DNA of 6,427 nucleotides from an uncultured Eubacteriales bacterium (lineage in GTDB: Bacteria; Bacillota; Clostridia; Christensenellales; Borkfalkiaceae), in NCBI GenBank assembly GCA_902767455.1, contig CACXHH010000125.1, forward strand, positions 1-6,427, read 5' to 3'. Below, piece by piece: positions 1 to 5,210 of this stretch. The notes below the pieces were generated by a model. It saw nothing but the letters and a program-made list of their open reading frames with translations, searched no databases and had not been told where the DNA came from. The first letter of the stretch is position 1. The number at the start of each line of letters is the position of its first letter. The translations under genes and the position numbers were made by a program.

Positions 1-341
1 AAGCTCAACAGTACGAAGAAGAAGACAAGAAGAGAAAGGAAGCCGTAGACAACAAGAACCAGCTTGACGGGCTTATCTTCTCTATCGAAAAGACTCTCCG
101 TGAAAACGGTGACAAGGTTTCCGAAGAAGATAAAACCAAACTCGAAGAAGCCTTAAAGACAGCAAAAGAAGACCTTGCAAGCGACGATAACGACAGGATC
201 AAAGCCGCTACCGAAAAGCTTTCGCAGGAAGCTCAGGGCGTATTCGCTAAAATTTATCAGCAAGCCGCTCAGGCTAACGGCGCGGGCGCGGAAGGCGCTT
301 CTCAGCAGGATAACGGCGACACCGAATTCCATCAGAACTGA
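1..341 (+). CDS. dnaK: Molecular chaperone DnaK (Hsp70), C-terminal fragment
   Basis: This is the 3' end of dnaK, open from the window edge (first full codon at base 3) to a TGA at 339-341, giving 112 visible residues. DnaK is the cytosolic ATP-dependent Hsp70 that binds unfolded peptides and works with DnaJ and GrpE. The visible part is the helical lid of the substrate-binding domain. It starts AQQYEEEDKKRKEAVDNKNQ and continues with FSIEKTLRENGDKVSEEDK and IKAATEKLSQEAQ, all typical DnaK lid motifs, then an Ala/Gly/Gln-rich disordered tail. The last residues are DNGDTEFHQN. The DTEF aligns with the DAEF near the end of most bacterial DnaKs, but the usual acidic EEV-type ending is absent. 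The ATPase and peptide-binding domains lie outside the window. The downstream dnaJ on the same strand supports the call strongly. Confidence 0.95.
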   Translation, partial: AQQYEEEDKKRKEAVDNKNQLDGLIFSIEKTLRENGDKVSEEDKTKLEEALKTAKEDLASDDNDRIKAATEKLSQEAQGVFAKIYQQAAQANGAGAEGASQQDNGDTEFHQN

Positions 342-381
342 AATCGGTAACGTTTCTTCTCTATCAAATAAATAATTGATC

Positions 382-424
382 TTGATTTTCGGGTACGGAT
401 ATTTTCCGTAACCCGAATAATCAA
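382..424 (+). promoter_or_regulatory. Long hairpin in the dnaK-dnaJ intergenic spacer
   Basis: An imperfect inverted repeat fills most of the 97-base gap between dnaK and dnaJ. The left arm is 382-399 (TTGATT, TTCGGGT, ACGGA) and the right arm is 405-424. They give 18 base pairs around the 5-base loop TATTT, with single-base bulges at 410 (A) and 418 (T). No U tract follows on the plus strand; the next bases are A-rich and lead into the dnaJ ribosome binding site. A full intrinsic terminator is therefore unlikely. An RNA processing or 3'-protecting element that sets the DnaK:DnaJ ratio, or partial attenuation, is the more natural inference. The base pairing is directly visible; the role is inferred. 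Confidence 0.6.
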
Positions 425-426
425 TA

Positions 427-432
427 AAAAGG
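427..432 (+). promoter_or_regulatory. Weak ribosome binding site of dnaJ
   Basis: The bases AAAAGG end 6 nt before the dnaJ ATG at 439. This is only a partial match to AGGAGG, but it is the only purine-rich SD-like segment at a workable distance. It lies just 3' of the intergenic hairpin, so that structure would leave it unpaired. Confidence 0.45.
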
Positions 433-438
433 CAAAAA

Positions 439-1572
439 ATGGCTCAAGATTATTATAAAATTTTAGGCGTTGACAGAAAGGCGTCGCAGGACGAGATAAA
501 GTCAAGTTACCGTAAACTCGTTAAGCAGTACCACCCCGATCTTCACCCGAACGATCCTGAAGCCGCGGCAAAATTTAAGGAGATAAACGAAGCAAACGAA
601 GTATTGTCAGACCCTAAAAAACGTCAGCAATACGACTTCGAACTCGATAATCCGGGAGCTTCGCAAGGCTTCGGCGGATTCGGCGGCAGTGGCGCTTCGG
701 GCTTTGAAGGTTTCGGAGATATTTTCTCCGATATATTCAGCGGTTTCGGCGGCGGAAGGCAACAAGCCAAAGAAAAGGGCTCCGACGTCACTATCGAAGT
801 CGAACTATCCTTCCTTGACGCCGCTAAAGGCTGTAGTAAGTCGGTCAAATACAACAGGCGCGAACCTTGCTCGTCTTGCCACGGTACGGGCGCCAAAGAC
901 GGCACCAAATATACCACTTGCTCACGTTGTAAGGGAACGGGTAAAATTCAGCGCGTCGTAGGCGGCGGGCTGTTCAGAATGGTCAACGAATCGATTTGTC
1001 CCGACTGCGGCGGCACGGGTAAGAACATTACCGAAAAATGTACCGTCTGCGGCGGAAAAGGCTATACGGTCAGCAGTACGACGTTTTCGTTCGACGTACC
1101 CGCGGGCGCAGATACCAACAGCTACATCGTCAAACGCGGCATGGGTCACGCTTCCACACACGGCGGGGAAACGGGCGATCTTATAGTCGTTTTCAAGGTT
1201 ACTCCGCATAAGATATTCAAGCGCAAAGACTTTGACTTATATATCGACCTTCCCGTATCGTTTGTAACGGCGGCGCTCGGCGGAAAAGTCAAAGTTCCCA
1301 CCCTTGACGACGCCGTTGACGTAGATATTCCCGAAGGCACGCAGACGGGCAAAGTGATAACCGTTCGCGGCAAAGGTATTCGTTCTCGCCGCGGTACCGG
1401 TAACCTTTACATCAACGTTATAGTTGAAGTTCCTTCCAAACTTTCACGTACGCAAAAAGATTTACTTAAAAAATTCGCCGACGAATCGGATGTCAAGCAA
1501 ACGGCTAAAATCTCCGATTTTAAAAAGAATATGGAATCTTTATACGGAGTCGATCCGTATTCGGCGAAATAA
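439..1572 (+). CDS. dnaJ: Chaperone protein DnaJ (Hsp40), type I
   Basis: This is a complete 377-residue DnaJ, a normal length for the family. It is the cytosolic J-protein that delivers unfolded clients to DnaK and stimulates its ATPase. Domains in order: a J domain at about residues 4-66 with the essential HPD at 32-34; a Gly/Phe-rich linker at about 73-106; a zinc-binding region with four CxxCxGxG motifs (CSSCHGTG from C144, CSRCKGTG from C161, CPDCGGTG from C187, CTVCGGKG from C201); and the C-terminal client-binding beta domains to about residue 345. All eight zinc cysteines are present, so the protein should be functional. It follows dnaK by 97 bases and probably shares its transcript. 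No CIRCE heat-shock operator is visible in the window, so control presumably comes from upstream of dnaK. A strong terminator 13 bases past the stop ends the unit. Confidence 0.98.
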   Translation: MAQDYYKILGVDRKASQDEIKSSYRKLVKQYHPDLHPNDPEAAAKFKEINEANEVLSDPKKRQQYDFELDNPGASQGFGGFGGSGASGFEGFGDIFSDIFSGFGGGRQQAKEKGSDVTIEVELSFLDAAKGCSKSVKYNRREPCSSCHGTGAKDGTKYTTCSRCKGTGKIQRVVGGGLFRMVNESICPDCGGTGKNITEKCTVCGGKGYTVSSTTFSFDVPAGADTNSYIVKRGMGHASTHGGETGDLIVVFKVTPHKIFKRKDFDLYIDLPVSFVTAALGGKVKVPTLDDAVDVDIPEGTQTGKVITVRGKGIRSRRGTGNLYINVIVEVPSKLSRTQKDLLKKFADESDVKQTAKISDFKKNMESLYGVDPYSAK

Positions 1573-1584
1573 TCCGGATATAAC

Positions 1585-1618
1585 AAAACTCGCGACCAAA
1601 TAAAGGTCGCGAGTTTTT
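1585..1618. terminator. Bidirectional intrinsic terminator between dnaJ and the convergent lipoprotein gene
   Basis: A perfect 13-bp stem (AAAACTCGCGACC at 1585-1597 with its complement at 1605-1617) encloses a 7-base A-rich loop at 1598-1604. On the plus strand the stem runs into GTTTTTCGTTT, ending the dnaK-dnaJ transcript. On the minus strand it runs into GTTTTGTTA, 18 bases past the stop of the lipoprotein gene. One element therefore serves both convergent transcripts. Confidence 0.9.
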
Positions 1619-1636
1619 CGTTTGGGGTATCAAGTT

Positions 1637-4117
1637 TCAATTTTCGCCGAGAGCCGCTTTTACGAGCGTTTCGACCGCCGCGTATCCTGCCGCGTTCATG
1701 TGAACGCCGTCGCTTCCTTCGTAGTATTCGGGAACTGCGACGCCGTTGGGCGTGATGGTGGGCGCTATATCGAGATATTCGAGCCAACTCGTTTCTGAAG
1801 CGTAACTACTCAATATTTCGTCAACTATGATCATCGATTTGTCGTTCGATTCGTTAAGCCCGGGGAAGGTTATAAGCGATATCCAGTAAATCTTCGTATC
1901 GGGAAGTTTTTCGTGTATCTTATTAAGCATTCTCTTGACCGATTGAGCGACGTACGGCGCCATATCGTTTCCTTGAGCGCTTGCGTCGTTACCGCCGAGA
2001 TACATAACGATCTTAGAAGGCGCGAAAGGCGTCACGATCCTGTCGATAAGCTGTAACCAATCGGTGCTGTGAGATCCGGCAAGACCGATATTATAACCGT
2101 CCATGTGCGTTGAGAAGTCGTGTTTCGTGTTCCAGTATTCGATAAAACTCGAACCCATATAAAGCGTTTTGCCCGTTTCGATGCCTGCGTCTATCATATT
2201 CTGATAGTTCTGTATCTTCGTTTCGTAACCGGAGAGTATTCTGTCGTAAGTGGTGGCGGAAATATCCGATACCGTGCAATCTGCGCCGCAGCAGGTAATA
2301 CCTATCTGTCTGTAACCGGTAACGCCGACGTAATTGTATTCTTTGTAAGACGAACCTTCGGGGTTGTCTGCTATAAAACTCTTTTCTTCGTTGGCTGTAA
2401 GAACGAGTACGTCGTTGGCGTAGAGATACGTATAAGTGCCTTTGAACACCATTTTCAATTTTATGACATTGCTGTAATATCTTATTCTTACGTTCGTTCC
2501 GCCGTTATCTATTTGAAGTTGGAAGTTGCTGTCGGCGCTTTCAAGGTTCCCGTGATCTCTTCTTAAATAGGCGCGCATTATTTTGCCGTTACTGCTGTTT
2601 CCGCCGCAGATATAGAAGCCGAGCGACGGGTTGGTCTTGTTATTGAACTTTCCGATATTGAAAGTTGCTTCAAAAGAAAGATATTGACCTGCAAGGGGCG
2701 AACCGTCGTGGTAATAATATGAACGGTAGATAGTGGAGCCGTTCGGCGTTATATTGATAGAAGCGTTTTTATAATTCGTGCCCGAATAACTTGAAACGTT
2801 CACAAGGTTGTTGGTGTCCGTTTTGCATACGCAGGCACCGAGAAGGGGAGCTAAATAATCGTATTCGTGAGCTTCAAACGAGTTTTTGACCTGATCGTAA
2901 TCAAGACTGCTCGTAATATTATTTATCCTGTTTTCTGCTTTTTCACCGCCGAGAATAACTTCTGTCGCGCCGAAAGCAAGAGTCTGGCGCCATACGGTTT
3001 TACCGTTTAAAAACATTAAAAACGTGTTGTCATGCCTTACGATGTCCATACGCGCTTTACCGTTTTCGGCGACGCCTATTTCTCTGAAGCCTTTGAATCC
3101 CGTGCTGTAAGATACGAAATCGGTATAAACTCTCCAGTCGTTTTCGGCTATATAACGAATATAGTAACGGAGCATACTGCCCTTCGTTTCGACCTGTTCG
3201 ATCATAAATTCGGCGTTCGTTTGCGCGTCTTTCATTTCAACGTCTACGCCGAAAGAGTAGTAAAGCCCTGCGACGAGCGACTTACCGTCTTTTCTGTATT
3301 CGCCGCGAACGGTCGTATCGGAATACGCCTGAACGAACAGATCGTGTTCGGTATTCCAGCAAATGGCGTCGTCACTGCCGTAATTCAAAGCTGCTTGTCT
3401 GTAAAAACTGTGTTTCATCATAATATCCCATGCGTAATCCTGAACGCTCGTATTATCTTCTGAAGTTACCGAAGCGGAAAGAACCATGTTTTCGGCGTCG
3501 TAATCGAAAGATACGCTCGCGCCTTCGCTTAAATCGTATTCAACGATCGATTCGATGCTTTCGGCGTTTGCAAGCGCGTTGATCGCGCCTTCGGTCAAAC
3601 CGTCACTTTCAACGAAATCTTCTTCGTTTACTGCGTTTAAAGTAAGTAAAGTAAGGTCGTTAAGCCTTTTTACGGTAAGCTCGTAAGTGTTTTCCGTGCC
3701 GTCTTCGGCGGTGACGGAAGCGGTGAGCGTGCCGTTTTCAAAGCTTAAAATAAATTGAGCTTTTTCGGCAATCGTATAGGTCACGAGCTCGTTGTAATCT
3801 TCGGCAAGGGCGAATTGATCGTATTGAGAAGCCGTCATCGTGACTATTCCGTTTTCAACCGCCGTTCCGTCTACCGTAAGGAAGGTGAAAGAAGTATCGC
3901 CGGATAATTGTTCGGTTTCCGAAGAAGAAGTCTGTTCTTCAGAAGAAGCGCTTTGCGAATCCTGCGCCGAATCGTCGGTTGAAGCGCTTTGCGGCTGCGA
4001 CTGTTCTGTCGAAGTCGACTGTGAGTCGGAAGAGTTTTGTCTTATTCCGGGCTTACACGCCGCTAAACAAAAAACAGCGATTAAAACGAGTAACGATAGT
4101 ATAAATTTGTTTTTCAT
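1637..4117 (-). CDS. Surface lipoprotein with beta-sandwich repeats, two jelly-roll modules and a C-terminal SGNH/GDSL hydrolase
   Basis: This 826-residue protein has no recognised gene name. Residues 1-21 form a lipoprotein signal with lipobox LAAC, so C21 would be lipidated. A Ser/Gln/Thr/Glu-rich stalk follows (about 26-72). Residues about 75-151 and 153-235 look like two beta-sandwich repeats; the first ends TASVTAEDGTENTYELTVKR, typical of bacterial cadherin-like domains (PF12733 type). Two LamG/concanavalin-like jelly rolls occupy about 236-405 and 445-622. The C-terminus (about 648-826) is an SGNH hydrolase: block I MGSSFIEYW with likely nucleophile S657, block II NIGLAGS (676-682), block III GGND (708-711, N710 in the oxyanion hole), and block V DGVH with D803 and H806. 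The catalytic set looks complete. Relatives act on acetyl or acyl esters, often on glycans; the substrate here is unknown. The start is fixed by the AGGAG site upstream. Confidence 0.88.
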   Translation of the reverse strand: MKNKFILSLLVLIAVFCLAACKPGIRQNSSDSQSTSTEQSQPQSASTDDSAQDSQSASSEEQTSSSETEQLSGDTSFTFLTVDGTAVENGIVTMTASQYDQFALAEDYNELVTYTIAEKAQFILSFENGTLTASVTAEDGTENTYELTVKRLNDLTLLTLNAVNEEDFVESDGLTEGAINALANAESIESIVEYDLSEGASVSFDYDAENMVLSASVTSEDNTSVQDYAWDIMMKHSFYRQAALNYGSDDAICWNTEHDLFVQAYSDTTVRGEYRKDGKSLVAGLYYSFGVDVEMKDAQTNAEFMIEQVETKGSMLRYYIRYIAENDWRVYTDFVSYSTGFKGFREIGVAENGKARMDIVRHDNTFLMFLNGKTVWRQTLAFGATEVILGGEKAENRINNITSSLDYDQVKNSFEAHEYDYLAPLLGACVCKTDTNNLVNVSSYSGTNYKNASINITPNGSTIYRSYYYHDGSPLAGQYLSFEATFNIGKFNNKTNPSLGFYICGGNSSNGKIMRAYLRRDHGNLESADSNFQLQIDNGGTNVRIRYYSNVIKLKMVFKGTYTYLYANDVLVLTANEEKSFIADNPEGSSYKEYNYVGVTGYRQIGITCCGADCTVSDISATTYDRILSGYETKIQNYQNMIDAGIETGKTLYMGSSFIEYWNTKHDFSTHMDGYNIGLAGSHSTDWLQLIDRIVTPFAPSKIVMYLGGNDASAQGNDMAPYVAQSVKRMLNKIHEKLPDTKIYWISLITFPGLNESNDKSMIIVDEILSSYASETSWLEYLDIAPTITPNGVAVPEYYEGSDGVHMNAAGYAAVETLVKAALGEN
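3945..3993. repeat. 13-bp direct repeat within the lipoprotein stalk coding region
   Basis: GAAGCGCTTTGCG occurs exactly at 3945-3957 and again at 3981-3993, a period of 36 bases that is in frame (12 codons). On the coding strand it encodes the QSAS pieces of SQSASSEE and PQSASTDD. This suggests the low-complexity stalk grew by short in-frame duplication, and its length may vary between strains. Confidence 0.55.
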
Positions 4118-4121
4118 TGTT

Positions 4122-4129
4122 TCTCCTTT
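4122..4129 (-). promoter_or_regulatory. Strong ribosome binding site of the lipoprotein gene
   Basis: On the minus strand AAAGGAGA precedes the ATG (4117-4115), with 7 bases between GGAG and the start codon. This is the best Shine-Dalgarno in the window and fixes the lipoprotein start at 4117. Confidence 0.85.
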
Positions 4130-4134
4130 TTTTC

Positions 4135-4160
4135 GTCCGTTACGACTTGACGAAACGGAC
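4135..4160 (-). promoter_or_regulatory. Hairpin at the 5' end of the lipoprotein mRNA leader
   Basis: GTCCGTT (4135-4141) pairs perfectly with AACGGAC (4154-4160). A further CG/CG pair (4143-4144 with 4151-4152) lies inside one A-A mismatch, leaving the 6-base loop ACTTGA. It ends only 5 bases upstream of the SD region. If the TATAAT at 4176-4171 is the -10, transcription would start around 4164, which puts this hairpin at the extreme 5' end of the mRNA. Structures there commonly protect transcripts from 5'-end decay. Read on the plus strand it is followed by TTTTTGTTTT and resembles a terminator, but no plus-strand gene ends there. Confidence 0.5.
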
Positions 4161-4170
4161 TTTTTGTTTT

Positions 4171-4176
4171 ATTATA
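4171..4176 (-). promoter_or_regulatory. Candidate -10 element of the lipoprotein promoter
   Basis: The minus strand reads TATAAT here, a perfect -10 consensus about 54 bases upstream of the ATG. At a 17-base spacing the -35 position (4199-4194) reads GCGTAA, a poor match to TTGACA. A good -10 with a poor -35 is typical of promoters that need an activator. A tandem repeat that could bind one starts right at that position. Confidence 0.45.
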
Positions 4177-4197
4177 TAAATAAGAATACCATTTTAC

Positions 4198-4237
4198 GCT
4201 ATCGTTGTAAATGTATGCTATTGTTTTAAATTTGTAT
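4198..4237. repeat. Tandem imperfect direct repeat, putative AraC-family operator
   Basis: Two adjacent copies, at 4198-4216 (GCTATCGTTGTAAATGTAT) and 4217-4237 (GCTATTGTTTTAAATTTG then TAT), share GCTAT-x-GTT-x-TAAAT and end in GTAT, with a 2-base insertion in the second. The spacing of about 20 bp is two helical turns. That is the geometry used by AraC-family proteins, whose two HTH motifs read successive major grooves and whose sites are often direct repeats. It lies between the divergent lipoprotein and araC-type genes, abuts the weak -35 of the former and overlaps the proposed -35 of the latter. The repeat is seen directly; its operator role is inferred. Confidence 0.5.
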
Positions 4238-4261
4238 ATTCTTGCTCAAATAAATTATAAA
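4232..4261 (+). promoter_or_regulatory. Candidate promoter of the AraC-family regulator gene
   Basis: TTGTAT (4232-4237) and TATAAA (4256-4261) are separated by 18 bases. This predicts a start near 4268 and a leader of only about 11 bases before the ATG at 4279. The -35 lies inside the second copy of the direct repeat, so a regulator bound there could block its own promoter. The region is AT-rich, so chance matches are possible. Confidence 0.3.
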
Positions 4262-4278
4262 TTGACGTCGGGTGTTTC

Positions 4279-5136
4279 ATGGAACAGAAAATCAATCCCT
4301 TAATAAGCGCGGACAGCAGGCTGTATCGCTACAATCAAAAATACGCCGAAGAATATATTTTGTACACAACGAGAAGAACGGGCTATCTCGAAATGCAGCC
4401 GGGGTATTATCTCGAAAGGCAAAATTTCAATTCTTACTGTATCAGCGTTACCGTCGAAGGGAACGGGCTTCTTGATTTCGACGGAAAAGAGTATAACGTT
4501 TCAAGCGGTTGCGTAACGTTTTTCAACCAGAATACTCATCACGTTTTACGCAACGCTACCGGCGAAAAATGGTCGCATTACTATATTTATTTCTGGGGAC
4601 CGCAATCGCACGATTTTTTCAATATTTTTTACGAAAAATACGGTGCAATCGCTAAGAATATAGACGGAAGGTTATTGATCGACAATATCGTTGAGATTCA
4701 TAAAGAACTTACAAAACAAGTCGTCGACGCGGTTACTATTTCGCAAAAAATTTACGAGATGTTGCTCTTTCTGTACAGAAATTGTGCGTCCGACAATAAC
4801 GAAAAAAACCTTCAGCCCGCTTTACTTGCCGAAAGTTTTATCCGTGAACACTATAACGAAAAAATAACTCTTGACGACGTTGCGGCAGACGTAAACGTCA
4901 GCAAGTATTATCTATCTCATATTTATAAAAAGGTCTGGGGCTTTTCGCCTATAAAGCATTTACTCGTTTTAAGGTTTGAGAAGGCGCTCGAACTTATTCA
5001 AACGACCGATCTCACCATCTCCGAGATACTTTCCGAAACTAATTTTGAAAATTATCACCTGTTTATCAAAATGTGTAAACAGCGTACGGGGGCGACCCCT
5101 TCGGCGTTAAGAAACAAAATGCGGAAAAGTAAGTAA
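4279..5136 (+). CDS. AraC/XylS-family transcriptional regulator
   Basis: This 285-residue protein has the standard two-part AraC layout. The N-terminal half (about 45-110) looks like a cupin-type effector domain, with VEGNGLLDFDGKEYNVSSG, then VTFFNQNTHHVLRN and YYIYFWG. This pattern is common in sugar-sensing AraC proteins. The C-terminal DNA-binding domain (about 183-283) contains HTH1 at about 196-224 (ITLDDVAADVNVSKYYLSHI followed by FSP) and HTH2 at about 244-275, ending in the family signature GATPSALR. HTH2 is divergent: FENYHLFIKMCKQRTG stands where most members have a GFxDxSYFxRxFKKxxG pattern. The ATG at 4279 follows an in-frame stop, so no longer start is available; its SD is weak. 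It is divergent from the lipoprotein gene, with a direct-repeat operator candidate between them, so that gene is the likely target. The effector is unknown. Confidence 0.93.
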   Translation: MEQKINPLISADSRLYRYNQKYAEEYILYTTRRTGYLEMQPGYYLERQNFNSYCISVTVEGNGLLDFDGKEYNVSSGCVTFFNQNTHHVLRNATGEKWSHYYIYFWGPQSHDFFNIFYEKYGAIAKNIDGRLLIDNIVEIHKELTKQVVDAVTISQKIYEMLLFLYRNCASDNNEKNLQPALLAESFIREHYNEKITLDDVAADVNVSKYYLSHIYKKVWGFSPIKHLLVLRFEKALELIQTTDLTISEILSETNFENYHLFIKMCKQRTGATPSALRNKMRKSK

Positions 5137-5210
5137 AAACTATCGATCTGAGATTATTCTGATAAGTTTTTCGTAGTCGGAAACGAGTATTTTTCCGCTT
5201 ACTTTTACGC
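5121..5210. repeat. Distant inverted repeat flanking the regulator/hflX junction
   Basis: GCGGAAAAGTAAG (5121-5133, last codons of the regulator gene) is complementary at 12 of 13 positions to CTTACTTTTACGC (5198-5210, inside hflX), with 64 bases between. TTTCTTTT follows on the plus strand. Both arms are coding, and AT-rich sequence makes chance pairing plausible. It could contribute to termination of the regulator transcript inside hflX. Confidence 0.25.
5135..5171. terminator. Candidate weak bidirectional terminator over the convergent stop codons
   Basis: AAAAACTATC (5135-5144) pairs with GATAAGTTTTT (5161-5171), giving 10 pairs with one bulged A and a 16-base loop. It covers both stop codons, TAA at 5134-5136 on plus and TAG at 5142-5140 on minus. 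The stem has only two G-C pairs and the U-rich part lies in the stem, so it is weak by itself. It is the only short hairpin at a junction that leaves no room for a conventional terminator. Confidence 0.3.

Noticed and set aside
175..375. A plus-strand open frame overlapping the dnaK end that could be a frameshifted DnaK tail
   Set aside because: Its residues past the dnaK stop (EIGNVSSLSNK) contain no EEV-type acidic tail, so it does not restore a conventional DnaK ending.
2137..2160. The lipoprotein's SGNH domain might be inactive because block I is GSS rather than GDS
   Set aside because: GSS in block I is common in active members of the Lipase_GDSL_2 type, and the other blocks (GGND and DxxH) are intact.
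2120..2566. A 148-codon plus-strand open frame inside the lipoprotein gene
   Set aside because: It lies entirely antisense to a convincing coding sequence, its translation shows no recognisable domain, and no ribosome binding site precedes it. It is a shadow of the host gene's codon bias, as are the open frames at 3032-3463 and 3840-4229 on plus and 624-917 on minus.
4135..4170. Plus-strand intrinsic terminator in the divergent region (stem followed by TTTTTGTTTT)
   Set aside because: No plus-strand gene ends upstream of it, since the preceding 2.5 kb is coded on the minus strand. It is better explained as a leader hairpin of the minus-strand gene, though it could suppress antisense read-through.
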